This document shows positions 30,677-39,167 of a DNA stretch of 64,000 nucleotides, piece by piece. The notes beneath the pieces are model-generated. The model did no database searches and was not told the origin of the DNA. It saw only the letters and a list, made by a program, of their open reading frames with translations. Each line of letters starts with the position of its first letter. Positions within the stretch are counted from its first letter, which is position 1. This DNA comes from Stutzerimonas stutzeri (lineage in GTDB: Bacteria > Pseudomonadota > Gammaproteobacteria > Pseudomonadales > Pseudomonadaceae): NCBI RefSeq assembly GCF_002909485.1, contig NZ_PPXG01000004.1:248001-312000 (forward strand), in the 5' to 3' direction. The position numbers were made by a program, and so were the translations under genes.

Positions 30677-30706
30677 AAAAAAACCGAGCCATAGGCTCGG
30701 TTTTTT
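30677..30706. terminator. Bidirectional terminator downstream of the tRNA-Leu pair
   Basis: CCGAGCC-ATA-GGCTCGG flanked by A-run and T-run. On the minus strand it ends the tRNA-Leu transcript 10 bases after the last CCA. On the plus strand it backs up the purA terminator. Confidence 0.88.
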
Positions 30707-30715
30707 CTTGAAGAG

Positions 30716-30802
30716 TGGTGCCCAGGAGAAGACTCGAACTTCCACGGTGTTGCCACCGCTAGGACCTGAACCTAGTGCGTCTACCAATTCCGCCACCTGG
30801 GC
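30716..30802 (-). tRNA. tRNA-Leu (CAG), downstream copy
   Basis: An 87-base cloverleaf with a long variable arm, acceptor GCCCAGG/CCTGGGC, anticodon loop TTCAGGT with anticodon CAG, a GTTCGAGTC T-loop region and encoded CCA. It is identical over its length to the copy 115 bases upstream. The spacer between copies holds two palindromes (30841-30855 and 30880-30910) likely to serve in processing. Confidence 0.95.
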
Positions 30803-30917
30803 ACATTGCGATGATCGCTCACCGACTTTTTTGCCGTTTTACCGATCTGATCGGTCGAAGTTGGCATTCTTCGTCTTGCATGATACTCGTCACTGCGTGG
30901 CGGGTATCATTTGAAAA

Positions 30918-31004
30918 TGGTGCCCAGGAGAAGACTCGAACTTCCACGGTGTTGCCACCGCTAGGACCTGAACCTAGTGCGTCTACCAATTCCGCCACCT
31001 GGGC
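30918..31004 (-). tRNA. tRNA-Leu (CAG), promoter-proximal copy
   Basis: Same 87-base sequence as the other copy, with anticodon CAG, encoded CCA and a class II variable arm. It lies about 57 bases downstream of a consensus-like promoter start point, so both copies are probably made as one precursor. Confidence 0.95.
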
Positions 31005-31067
31005 ACGGGAAACGATGATACTTAGCCGTTTCCGTGTTACAACGTCTACCAGACATTGTGGGCGCGA

Positions 31068-31096
31068 ACTATACGGCTGAGGTATTGCCTTGTAAA
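31068..31096 (-). promoter_or_regulatory. Sigma-70 promoter of the tRNA-Leu pair
   Basis: On the minus strand TTTACA and TATAGT are separated by exactly 17 bases, followed by a GC-rich discriminator (TCGCGCCC). This is the profile of a growth-rate-controlled stable-RNA promoter. Confidence 0.72.
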
Positions 31097-31208
31097 CCCC
31101 TGATGGCGAAAAATAATTCGCGTGAAAGCTGCCGTCAGAGAGCAATTCGCGCTTCAATAGATAGAGGACGTTCTGTCCCTATAAATGAATGAAAGGTGAC
31201 ATCTCTTA

Positions 31209-33710
31209 ATGGCCGATTGGCAATCCCTCGATCCCGAGGCCGCTCGTGAAGCGGAAAAGTATGACAACCCTATTCCTAGCCGCGAGCTGATCCTTCAGCA
31301 CTTGAGTGAGCGCGGTTCGCCTGCCGCCCGCGAGCAGCTGGTCGAAGAGTTCGGGCTGGTGTCCGAAGAGGATATCGAAGCGCTGCGTCGCCGCTTGCGG
31401 GCGATGGAGCGAGATGGTCAGCTGATCTACACCCGGCGTGGCACCTATGCCCCGGTGGACAAGCTGGACCTGGTTTGCGGTCGCGTCAGTGGCCATCGTG
31501 ACGGTTTTGGGTTCTTGATCCCCGACGATGGTAGCGACGACCTGTTTCTCAGTCCTGCGCAGATGCGTCTGGTCTTCGATGGCGATCGCTGTCTGGCACG
31601 AGTCGCCGGCCTTGATCGCCGTGGTCGACGCGAAGGCGCAGTCGTTGAAGTGATCAGCCGCGCCCATGAAAGCATCGTCGGGCGCTATCACGTCGAGAGC
31701 GATGTCGGTTTCGTCATTCCCGACAATCCCAAGATCCAGCAGGAAGTGCTGGTTACGCCGGGTCGGGCGCTGAACGCTAAGCCCGGTCAGTTCGTCGAGG
31801 TGAAGATCACTCATTGGCCGACTCAGCGCTTCCAGCCGCAGGGTGACATTGTCGAAGTGATCGGCAACTACATGGCCCCGGGAATGGAAATCGACGTGGC
31901 GCTGCGCAGCTTCGATATTCCGCATGTCTGGCCGGAGGCGGTGCTCAAAGAAGCATCGCGACTCAAGCCTGAAGTCGAAGAAAAGGACAAGCACAAGCGT
32001 GTCGATCTGCGCCATCTGCCGTTCGTGACGATCGATGGCGAAGATGCACGCGACTTCGACGACGCGGTTTACTGCGAGAAGTTGGGTGGTTGGAAAGTGC
32101 TGACCGGCGGGTTCCGACTGTATGTGGCCATTGCCGACGTTTCGCATTATGTGAAAGTCGACTCTGCCCTCGACAAGGAAGCGTTGGTTCGCGGCAATTC
32201 GGTTTATTTCCCCGAGCGTGTCGTGCCAATGCTGCCCGAAGAGCTCTCCAACGGTCTTTGCTCGCTCAATCCGCAGGTCGACCGCTTGGCGATGGTCTGC
32301 GAGGTCACCCTCAGCAAAGCTGGGAAGATGACCGATTACCAATTCTACGAGGCGGTAATCCACTCCCACGCCCGGCTGACCTACAACAAGGTCAGTGCGA
32401 TGCTCGAGCAGCCCAAGTCCAGCGAGGGCAAGCAGCTCAGCGGTGAGTACGCCGAAGTATTGCCGCATCTCAAGCAGCTCTATTCGCTCTACAAGGTACT
32501 GCTCAAGGCGCGTCATACCCGCGGTGCGATTGATTTCGAAACCCAGGAAACGCGCATCGTCTTTGGTGCCGACCGCAAGATCGCCGAGATCAAGCCTACC
32601 GAGCGCAACGATGCGCACAAGCTGATCGAGGAATGCATGCTCTGCGCCAACGTGGCCACAGCGGCGTTCCTGCAGAAGCATGAGATCCCCGCGCTCTATC
32701 GTGTTCACGATGCGCCGCCGCTGGAGCGCCAGGAAAAGCTGCGCGCATTTCTGGGCGAGCTCGGCTTGTCCCTGCACAAGGGCAAGGAAGGGCCGACGCC
32801 GAAGGATTATCAGGCGCTGCTGGAGCAGATTCAGGGTCGTCCAGATTTCCATGTCATCCAGACGGTCATGCTGCGCTCACTAAGCCAGGCGGTGTATAGC
32901 GCCGAGAATCACGGGCACTTCGGTCTGAACTACGAAGCCTATGCGCACTTTACTTCACCGATCCGGCGCTATCCTGACCTGCTGGTGCATCGGGCTATCC
33001 GCAGCGTCATCCGTTCCCGTCGCGATACGCCGCACGTGCGCCGTGAGGGCGCGACCAGCATGCCGAAGGCGCGTATCTATCCTTACGACGAGGCGGCGCT
33101 GGAGCAGTTGGGCGAGCAGTGCTCGATGACCGAGCGGCGTGCTGACGAGGCTACCCGCGACGTCACCAACTGGCTCAAATGCGAGTTCATGAAGGATCGG
33201 GTTGGCGAGAGCTTCCCGGGTGTCATTACGGCGGTGACCGGCTTCGGTCTGTTCGTCGAGCTGACGGATATCTACGTCGAAGGTCTGGTACATGTCACGG
33301 CGATGCCGGGCGATTACTATCACTTCGATCCGCTGCACCATCGCCTGTCCGGCGAACGCAGCGGGCGTAGTTTCCGTCTCGGTGACAGCGTCGAGGTGCG
33401 TGTCATGCGTGTCGACCTGGATGAGCGCAAGATCGATTTCGAGCTGATCGGTGGCGGCAGCAAGACTGCACCGGGGCAGCGAGATGGCGAGGGGCGCGGC
33501 CGGGAGCCTGGTAATGCTGATGTGCGTAAAAGCCGTGAGCTGAAGAAGGCCCTCATGGCGGACGCCAAGGGCGGCAGAAAGGACAAGGGTGAGAAATCGA
33601 CCGGTACCAAGGGTCGGTCGGGCTCTGCCAAACCTAAGTCTGCTGCAAAGTCGGCTGATAAGCCGTCCGGTGCGAGCAGCGGTTCCAGAAAGCGCAAGGC
33701 CAAGCCATGA
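31209..33710 (+). CDS. rnr: Ribonuclease R
   Basis: Processive 3'-to-5' exoribonuclease able to digest structured RNA; it acts in RNA quality control and cold adaptation. The 833-residue product has an N-terminal helix-turn-helix region, two cold-shock domains, the RNB catalytic domain (TIDGEDARDFDDAVYC with the metal-binding aspartates), an S1 domain (GVITAVTGFGLFVEL) and a lysine-rich low-complexity tail from about residue 760. An AAAGGTGA site precedes the ATG. Its last four bases overlap rlmB. Confidence 0.98.
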   Translation: MADWQSLDPEAAREAEKYDNPIPSRELILQHLSERGSPAAREQLVEEFGLVSEEDIEALRRRLRAMERDGQLIYTRRGTYAPVDKLDLVCGRVSGHRDGFGFLIPDDGSDDLFLSPAQMRLVFDGDRCLARVAGLDRRGRREGAVVEVISRAHESIVGRYHVESDVGFVIPDNPKIQQEVLVTPGRALNAKPGQFVEVKITHWPTQRFQPQGDIVEVIGNYMAPGMEIDVALRSFDIPHVWPEAVLKEASRLKPEVEEKDKHKRVDLRHLPFVTIDGEDARDFDDAVYCEKLGGWKVLTGGFRLYVAIADVSHYVKVDSALDKEALVRGNSVYFPERVVPMLPEELSNGLCSLNPQVDRLAMVCEVTLSKAGKMTDYQFYEAVIHSHARLTYNKVSAMLEQPKSSEGKQLSGEYAEVLPHLKQLYSLYKVLLKARHTRGAIDFETQETRIVFGADRKIAEIKPTERNDAHKLIEECMLCANVATAAFLQKHEIPALYRVHDAPPLERQEKLRAFLGELGLSLHKGKEGPTPKDYQALLEQIQGRPDFHVIQTVMLRSLSQAVYSAENHGHFGLNYEAYAHFTSPIRRYPDLLVHRAIRSVIRSRRDTPHVRREGATSMPKARIYPYDEAALEQLGEQCSMTERRADEATRDVTNWLKCEFMKDRVGESFPGVITAVTGFGLFVELTDIYVEGLVHVTAMPGDYYHFDPLHHRLSGERSGRSFRLGDSVEVRVMRVDLDERKIDFELIGGGSKTAPGQRDGEGRGREPGNADVRKSRELKKALMADAKGGRKDKGEKSTGTKGRSGSAKPKSAAKSADKPSGASSGSRKRKAKP

Positions 33711-34462
33711 GTCAGCTGGAGAAGATCTACGGCTTGCACGCTGTGGAAGCGTTGCTGCGCCACCATCCAAAGCGCGTCAAGCAGGTCTGGCTTGCCGAAG
33801 GGCGTGGTGATCCGCGGGCTCAGGTGCTGATCGAGCTGGCGGCGCAGGCGCGCGTCAGTGTCGGACAGTGTGAGCGTCGAGAAATGGACGCCTGGGTTGA
33901 AGGCGTTCATCAGGGCGTTGTGGCTGAGGTCAGTCCGAGTCAGGTCTGGGGCGAGGCCATGCTCGAGGAACTGCTCGACCGTGCGGACGGGCCGCCGTTG
34001 TTGCTGGTGCTGGACGGCGTCACCGATCCGCACAATCTCGGGGCGTGCATGCGAACCGCCGATGCCGCTGGTGCGCTTGCGGTAATCGTGCCCAAGGACA
34101 AGTCGGCAACGCTCAACGCCACAGTGCGTAAGGTCGCGTGCGGTGCGGCTGAGGTTATCCCGCTGGTAGCGGTGACCAATCTTGCGCGTACGCTGGAGAA
34201 GCTTCAGCAGCGTGGTTTGTGGGTTGTCGGGACGGCGGGTGAGGCCGAGCAATCGCTTTACGATCAGGATCTCAAGGGCCCCATCGTTCTTATTATGGGG
34301 GCGGAGGGTCGCGGTATGCGGCGCCTGACCCGTGAGCATTGCGACTACCTGGTACGGCTGCCCATGGCAGGAAGCGTTAGCAGCCTGAACGTTTCCGTGG
34401 CTACTGGCGTTTGCCTGTTCGAGGCGTTGCGTCAGCGCACGAGTGTGAAGGCTGCTGGCTGA
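33707..34462 (+). CDS. rlmB: 23S rRNA (guanosine-2251-2'-O) methyltransferase
   Basis: SPOUT-fold enzyme that methylates G2251 of 23S rRNA. The 251-residue product has the N-terminal substrate-binding domain (YGLHAVEALLR) and the trefoil-knot motifs DGVTDPHNLGACMRTA, IMGAEGRGMR and SVSSLNVSVATG. The ATG overlaps the rnr stop (ATGA), the same pairing as in other gammaproteobacteria. Confidence 0.97.
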   Translation: MSQLEKIYGLHAVEALLRHHPKRVKQVWLAEGRGDPRAQVLIELAAQARVSVGQCERREMDAWVEGVHQGVVAEVSPSQVWGEAMLEELLDRADGPPLLLVLDGVTDPHNLGACMRTADAAGALAVIVPKDKSATLNATVRKVACGAAEVIPLVAVTNLARTLEKLQQRGLWVVGTAGEAEQSLYDQDLKGPIVLIMGAEGRGMRRLTREHCDYLVRLPMAGSVSSLNVSVATGVCLFEALRQRTSVKAAG

Positions 34463-34571
34463 TCCCCGCAGCCCTCGCCTGTCGCTTATCTGAAACCGAT
34501 TGACCTTTTTGTGGTCAATCGCTGTCCCAGGCCCATCCGCCGGATAGCGGCTTCTCGTCATATTGCTTGAG

Positions 34572-34592
34572 GGCTCCGTTTGTTTCGGAGCC
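34572..34592 (+). terminator. Weak terminator-like hairpin after rlmB
   Basis: GGCTCCG-TTTGTTT-CGGAGCC, seven pairs, with little T-rich sequence after it. A second palindrome (GATTGACC/GGTCAATC, 34498-34520) lies closer to rlmB. Neither is a textbook terminator. Confidence 0.4.
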
Positions 34593-34638
34593 TTGCTGAG
34601 TTCGTTACGCGGCGTCAGGCTCGTACCATGGAGGTTGT

Positions 34639-36813
34639 ATGCAGCAGCGCCCGTCTTTCGAAAGCCTTTTCCGGCTATCCCCTAATGCCTATGTCCTGCT
34701 TGATCGCGATCTGGTGATCATGGACGCCAATGCGGCATATCTGAAGCTGACCGGGCGAAAACTGGAAGACATCCAGGGGCTACGCCTGCACGAAGCCTTC
34801 GCCGCCGATCCGTTGAGTCCCGATACGACCCGCGTGCAGGAACTGCTCGACTCCTTTTCGCGGGTGCTCAGTCGTAAGGCCGTCGATACGCTGCCTGTTA
34901 TCCGCTATTCGATAGCGCGCCATACGCCAGTCGGCCCTGTTTATGAGGATCGGTACTGGAGCGCGACGCATACGCCGATCCTGGACGAGCAAGGTGAGGT
35001 TGTTGCGATATTGCAGCACACCTCGGACATCACTGAGCTGCAGTCAATGAGGCACTCGCTGAGTGAAGCGAACGCCGGTGGGCAGCCTGTGCAGCAACTC
35101 GAACAGGATGTGATGTCGCGCGCCAAGTTGCTGCAGTCCGAAGGCGAGCAGTTGCGCCGTCTTTTCGCCCAGGCGCCAGGATTTGTCTGCTTTCTGCGTG
35201 GCCCAAGCCATGTCTATGAATTGGTCAACGATGCCTACCGGCAGGTAACAGGCCATCGGCAGTTGCTAGGCAAAACGGTTCAACAAGGGCTGCCTGAGAT
35301 CGAGGGGCAGGCACTTATCGGCCTGCTCGATGATGTCTATAGGACTGGTCAGGCCTATATCGGCAAGCGTGTCCCCCTGTTTCTCAAGCGACAGCCAGAC
35401 GGAGACCCGGAAGAGGCAATTCTGGATTTCGTCCTACAGCCGATCGTCGAGAATGATGGCAAGGTCATCGGCATCTTTGTGCAAGGGCAGGACGTCACCG
35501 AGCAGCAGCATAACGAAACGGAGCTGCGCCGCTATCGCGATCATCTCGAAGATCTGGTCCGCGAGCGTACCTTGGCGCTGCAGCAGAGCGAGGCTGAGCG
35601 TCAGGTTGCGGAGCAAGCCTTGCTGCAATCACAGCGACTGGAGGCGGTAGGCAAGCTGACCGGCGGCATTGCCCATGACTTCAATAATATGCTGCAGATC
35701 ATTGGTGGGAATCTGCAATTGCTGCGGCGCGGTCTCGGCAGTGACGAAACCGCGGCGCGACGCCTGGATTCTGCTGTCAGTGGTGTAGAAAAGGGCGCTC
35801 GCTTGGCATCGCAGCTTTTGGCGTTTGCTAGTCGCCAGCCGCTCCTTCCCCGCCAGGTCCTACTTCCGGACCTGCTCGAACAGATGCATGAACTGCTGAA
35901 TGGTGCGCTGGGCTCAGCCGTTCGGGTCGAGCTCGAGGTGTTGGGAGAGCCTTGGCCCGTACTGGTGGACGTCGGCAACCTGCAGACCGCAGTGCTAAAC
36001 CTCGCCGTCAACGCGCGTGACGCGATGGCCGGCAGTGGACAGTTGGTTTTGCGTCTGGAGAACCTTGAGCTGGGCCAGGGTGACCCATCCGCCCAGGGGG
36101 CACACAGTGGCGACTATGTGCTGCTCAGTGTTATCGATGAGGGCAGTGGCATGAGTGAGGAGGTCCGAGCCCGCGCATTCGAGCCCTTCTTCACTACCAA
36201 GCAGGACGGTAACGCATCGGGGCTGGGCCTGAGCATGGTGTATGGTTTCGTCAAACAGAGTGGTGGCTTCGTTACGTTGGAAGGTGGGGCGGGCGGCGGT
36301 ACGGTAGTCCGTGTTCATCTGCCGCGTTGCATCAATGGTGACCAGAACCAGGAGACGGGCAGCGGGGGAACCTTCGAGCAGCTACGTGAGCCCCTGGATA
36401 CGATGGAGCCAGCCGTTGAGGCCGATATCGTCGCCGGTGATGCTGGTCTGAGGATTCTATTCGTCGAGGATGATCCGACCCTGCGCATGCTGACCGGCGA
36501 AGTGATGATGGAGCTCGGTCACCAAGTTGTCGCCAGCGAAACGGCAGAGGAGGCGCTGGAGCTTCTCGAGCAGCAGTCGTTCGATGTGCTGCTCACCGAT
36601 GTAGGATTGGCCGGCATGAGCGGTATCGATCTTGTGCGTGAGGTTGGGGCGCGGCAGCCACAGCTGTCTCTGGTGATCGCTTCCGGATATGCGGTCAGTG
36701 CTTCGGATGTCGGCCTGGATCGGTTGCGCACCATGCTCAAGCCCTACGATATCCATCAGGTTCGCCAGCTACTCGACGGGATTCGAGCTGAGCGCGCAGC
36801 GCTGCGGACCTGA
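34639..36813 (+). CDS. Soluble hybrid histidine kinase (PAS-PAS-HisKA-HATPase-receiver)
   Basis: Cytosolic hybrid sensor kinase of 724 residues with no membrane helix or signal peptide. In order it has a PAS domain (about 8-125), a second PAS/PAC (about 170-290, ending GIFVQGQDVTEQ), a coiled coil (about 290-335), and a dimerisation domain with the phospho-acceptor His346 in GGIAHDFNNML. A GHKL ATPase follows (NLAVNARDAM, DEGSGM, GLGLSMVYGF), then a C-terminal receiver from about 610 with its acceptor aspartate in LLTDVGLAG. The HDFNN-type box is common in orphan PAS kinases. Ligand and partner are unknown. GGAGG precedes the ATG. In P. aeruginosa rlmB is followed directly by rpsF, so this gene is an insertion in that order. 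Confidence 0.9.
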   Translation: MQQRPSFESLFRLSPNAYVLLDRDLVIMDANAAYLKLTGRKLEDIQGLRLHEAFAADPLSPDTTRVQELLDSFSRVLSRKAVDTLPVIRYSIARHTPVGPVYEDRYWSATHTPILDEQGEVVAILQHTSDITELQSMRHSLSEANAGGQPVQQLEQDVMSRAKLLQSEGEQLRRLFAQAPGFVCFLRGPSHVYELVNDAYRQVTGHRQLLGKTVQQGLPEIEGQALIGLLDDVYRTGQAYIGKRVPLFLKRQPDGDPEEAILDFVLQPIVENDGKVIGIFVQGQDVTEQQHNETELRRYRDHLEDLVRERTLALQQSEAERQVAEQALLQSQRLEAVGKLTGGIAHDFNNMLQIIGGNLQLLRRGLGSDETAARRLDSAVSGVEKGARLASQLLAFASRQPLLPRQVLLPDLLEQMHELLNGALGSAVRVELEVLGEPWPVLVDVGNLQTAVLNLAVNARDAMAGSGQLVLRLENLELGQGDPSAQGAHSGDYVLLSVIDEGSGMSEEVRARAFEPFFTTKQDGNASGLGLSMVYGFVKQSGGFVTLEGGAGGGTVVRVHLPRCINGDQNQETGSGGTFEQLREPLDTMEPAVEADIVAGDAGLRILFVEDDPTLRMLTGEVMMELGHQVVASETAEEALELLEQQSFDVLLTDVGLAGMSGIDLVREVGARQPQLSLVIASGYAVSASDVGLDRLRTMLKPYDIHQVRQLLDGIRAERAALRT

Positions 36814-36848
36814 ATGCGGCGTGCTGGTTAAATATTCACCAGTTTGCC

Positions 36849-36877
36849 TTGCGCCGCTGATGACCCTTCTCTAGAAT
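36849..36877 (+). promoter_or_regulatory. Sigma-70 promoter of the rpsF operon
   Basis: TTGCGC, a 17-base spacer, TAGAAT, then a GC-rich discriminator (GGCGCCCC) typical of stringently controlled translation genes. The start point would leave a leader of about 108 bases before rpsF. Confidence 0.7.
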
Positions 36878-36948
36878 GGCGCCCCTTGCCTGGATGGCAG
36901 GCGTTTGCGCGCCTCTCTGCAGGTAAGACAACAAGTCATTCACTCCTT

Positions 36949-36971
36949 GCCTGACCGCATTGTCGGCAGGC
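36949..36971 (+). promoter_or_regulatory. Candidate S6:S18 autoregulatory leader hairpin
   Basis: GCCTGACCG and CGGCAGGC pair with a bulged A, just before the rpsF ribosome site. A hairpin with a CCG trinucleotide bound by the S6:S18 complex is an established autoregulatory leader in many bacteria. I match it by position and general shape, not by a covariance model. Confidence 0.38.
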
Positions 36972-36992
36972 TGCAACCCGTAAGGAGCAATT

Positions 36993-37409
36993 ATGCGTCA
37001 TTACGAAATCATCTTTCTGGTTCACCCGGACCAGAGCGAGCAGGTCGGCGGCATGGTGGAGCGTTACACCAAGCTGATCGAAGAAGACGGCGGCAAGATT
37101 CACCGTCTGGAAGACTGGGGTCGTCGTCAGCTGGCTTATGCCATCAACAACGTCCACAAGGCTCACTACGTGATGCTGAACGTCGAGTGCAGCGGCAAGG
37201 CTCTGGCCGAGCTGGAAGACAACTTCCGCTACAACGATGCCGTCATCCGCAACCTGATCATCCGTCGCGACGAAGCCGAGACCGAGCAGTCTGAAATGCT
37301 CAAGGCCGAGGAAAACCGTAGCGAGCGCCGTGAGCGTCGTGATCGCCCTGACAGCACTGACGGCTCCAGCGAGAGCGACAGTGACAGCGATAACAACGCT
37401 GACGAGTAA
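36993..37409 (+). CDS. rpsF: 30S ribosomal protein S6
   Basis: Binds with S18 to the 16S rRNA platform. The 138-residue product has the conserved start [28 protein letters not shown] and [10 protein letters not shown]-type [12 protein letters not shown], and a long charged, serine-rich, acidic C-terminal tail. That tail is the substrate region for RimK polyglutamylation in related bacteria. AAGGAG precedes the ATG. First gene of the rpsF-rpsR-DUF2232-rplI unit. Confidence 0.98.
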   Translation: MRHYEIIFLVHPDQSEQVGGMVERYTKLIEEDGGKIHRLEDWGRRQLAYAINNVHKAHYVMLNVECSGKALAELEDNFRYNDAVIRNLIIRRDEAETEQSEMLKAEENRSERRERRDRPDSTDGSSESDSDSDNNADE

Positions 37410-37437
37410 TCCACGGATCTATTGAGGAGCCTATTTC

Positions 37438-37668
37438 ATGGCACGTTTTTTCCGTCGTCGTAAGTTCTGCCGTTTCACCGCCGAAGGCGTGAAAGAGATC
37501 GACTACAAGGATCTCAACACCCTGAAGGCGTACATCTCCGAGACCGGCAAGATTGTTCCTAGCCGTATCACCGGAACCAAGGCACGTTATCAGCGTCAGC
37601 TGGCTACCGCTATCAAGCGCGCCCGCTACCTGGCCCTGCTGCCCTACACCGACAGCCACGGCCGTTGA
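37438..37668 (+). CDS. rpsR: 30S ribosomal protein S18
   Basis: Small 76-residue subunit protein paired with S6. It shows [10 protein letters not shown] near the start, [26 protein letters not shown] and [11 protein letters not shown], all family signatures. It follows rpsF by 28 bases, with a GAGGAG site. Confidence 0.98.
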   Translation: MARFFRRRKFCRFTAEGVKEIDYKDLNTLKAYISETGKIVPSRITGTKARYQRQLATAIKRARYLALLPYTDSHGR

Positions 37669-37702
37669 TCCGGCTGGTCGGCAGAAGTAAAGGATAAATC
37701 GC

Positions 37703-38596
37703 ATGCGCGCCTTGGCTGAGTTCATCATGCGCGGCCGCATGCAGGCCATCTTCGTGGTGGCTGGTGCTGCGGCTCTGCCCATGCTGTTCTGGTTGAGCGC
37801 GGCCGCTGGCAGCTTGGTGCTGCTGCGGCGTGGCCTTGGTGATGCGCTGGGTGTACTGGTCTGGGCCGTATTGCCTGCACTGGCCTGGTGGTATTTCGGC
37901 GATCCGCGGACGCTGCTGGTATTGCTGGGTTCGTTCGGGCTTGCCCTGATCCTGCGTAGTCAGGCGTCGTGGGTGCGGGTGATGTTGTGCAGTGTGGGCC
38001 TCGGACTGCTGTATGTCTGGGCTCTCGGTGCGGTGTTTGGTGAGCCCATCGCGGCGCTGGCCAGCGAACTGCAGAAAGTGTTGCCCGATGCATTCTCGGG
38101 CGCCTATCAGCAGCTTTCGGTGGAAGAGCGCGGGCGTGTGGAGTCGCTATTGGCACCGGTGCTGACCGGCCTCTTGGCCGCGCTGCTGCAGGTCGTCACT
38201 TTGCTAAGCCTGATGCTGGGCCGGTACTGGCAGGCAGCGTTGTATAACCCAGGCGGTTTCGGCAGCGAGTTTCGTGCGCTGCGGTTGCCACCGATGCTGG
38301 CGATTCTGCTGCTGGTGGGGATGCTGCTGGGGCCGAATCTCGGTGCACAGTTAGCCGTCCTGACGCCGTTGTGCAGCGTTCCGCTGGTCTTCGCCGGTGT
38401 CGCGCTTATGCACGGGCTGGTGGCTCAGGGTCGTTTGCCGCGTTTCTGGCTGGTAGGGCTGTACGTCACGCTGGTGCTGTTCATGCAGTTGATTTATCCG
38501 TTACTGGCCGTTTTGGCCATTGTCGACAGTCTGTTTGATTTTCGTGGTCGCGCAGCCGGTAAAAATGGTGCGGGACCTGCGAACGGTGAAGGTTAA
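37703..38596 (+). CDS. DUF2232-family multispan membrane protein
   Basis: Inner-membrane protein of 297 residues with about seven or eight hydrophobic segments (for example residues 12-40, 45-60, 65-75, 85-105, 150-170, 190-220 and 250-275). It looks like the DUF2232 (YybS-like) family, whose biochemical role is not established. It sits between rpsR and rplI with a normal ribosome site (AAAGGAT), 34 bases after rpsR and 21 before rplI. A homologue is at the same place in P. aeruginosa (PA4933). Expression must therefore follow ribosome synthesis, which hints at a growth-linked envelope or transport function. Confidence 0.85.
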   Translation: MRALAEFIMRGRMQAIFVVAGAAALPMLFWLSAAAGSLVLLRRGLGDALGVLVWAVLPALAWWYFGDPRTLLVLLGSFGLALILRSQASWVRVMLCSVGLGLLYVWALGAVFGEPIAALASELQKVLPDAFSGAYQQLSVEERGRVESLLAPVLTGLLAALLQVVTLLSLMLGRYWQAALYNPGGFGSEFRALRLPPMLAILLLVGMLLGPNLGAQLAVLTPLCSVPLVFAGVALMHGLVAQGRLPRFWLVGLYVTLVLFMQLIYPLLAVLAIVDSLFDFRGRAAGKNGAGPANGEG

Positions 38597-38617
38597 AAGT
38601 TAAGAGGTAAGACTCAA

Positions 38618-39064
38618 ATGGAAGTCATCCTGCTGGAAAAGGTCGCAAACCTGGGCAACCTGGGCGACAAGGTAAACGTCAAGTCTGGTTACGGCCGCAA
38701 CTACCTGCTGCCGCAGCGCAAGGCAACTGCTGCTACCGCAGCTAACATTGCCGAGTTCGAAACTCGTCGTGCTGATCTGGAAAAAGCTGCTGCCGAGCGT
38801 AAGGCTTCCGCCGAAACTCGTGCTGCTCAGCTGGCTGAACTGGAAGTCACCATCACCGCGACCGCGGGCGATGAAGGCAAACTGTTCGGTTCGATCGGCA
38901 CTCACGATATCGCTGACGCACTGACCGCCTCGGGCGTTCAAGTGGCGAAGAGCGAAGTTCGCCTGCCGAACGGCACCATCCGCCAGGTTGGTGAGTACGA
39001 CGTAGCTGTGCACCTGCACTCCGACGTCGAAGCGACTGTCAAACTGATCGTCGTAGCCGGCTAA
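38618..39064 (+). CDS. rplI: 50S ribosomal protein L9
   Basis: Large-subunit protein at the base of the L1 stalk. The 148-residue product has the conserved start [30 protein letters not shown], a long central connecting helix and the C-terminal domain ([16 protein letters not shown]). Last gene of the ribosomal unit before a terminator. Confidence 0.98.
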   Translation: MEVILLEKVANLGNLGDKVNVKSGYGRNYLLPQRKATAATAANIAEFETRRADLEKAAAERKASAETRAAQLAELEVTITATAGDEGKLFGSIGTHDIADALTASGVQVAKSEVRLPNGTIRQVGEYDVAVHLHSDVEATVKLIVVAG

Positions 39065-39103
39065 GCCTTCGTCTGGCACCGTAGGTGCCTGACGAGTAAC
39101 ATC

Positions 39104-39140
39104 GGGCACGTTTCCACGCGAGTGGAGCGTGCCCTTTGTT
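39104..39140 (+). terminator. Intrinsic terminator after rplI
   Basis: GGGCACG stem pairing with CGTGCCC, with an internal CCAC/GTGG extension, followed by TTTGTTTTT. It separates rplI from dnaB. Confidence 0.88.
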
Positions 39141-39167
39141 TTTCTGTAGTTACGAATTCCGAGTGCC

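Noticed and set aside
31206-32852. 548-residue minus-strand frame opposite rnr
   Set aside because: Exact mirror of RNase R codons with no recognisable domain or ribosome site.
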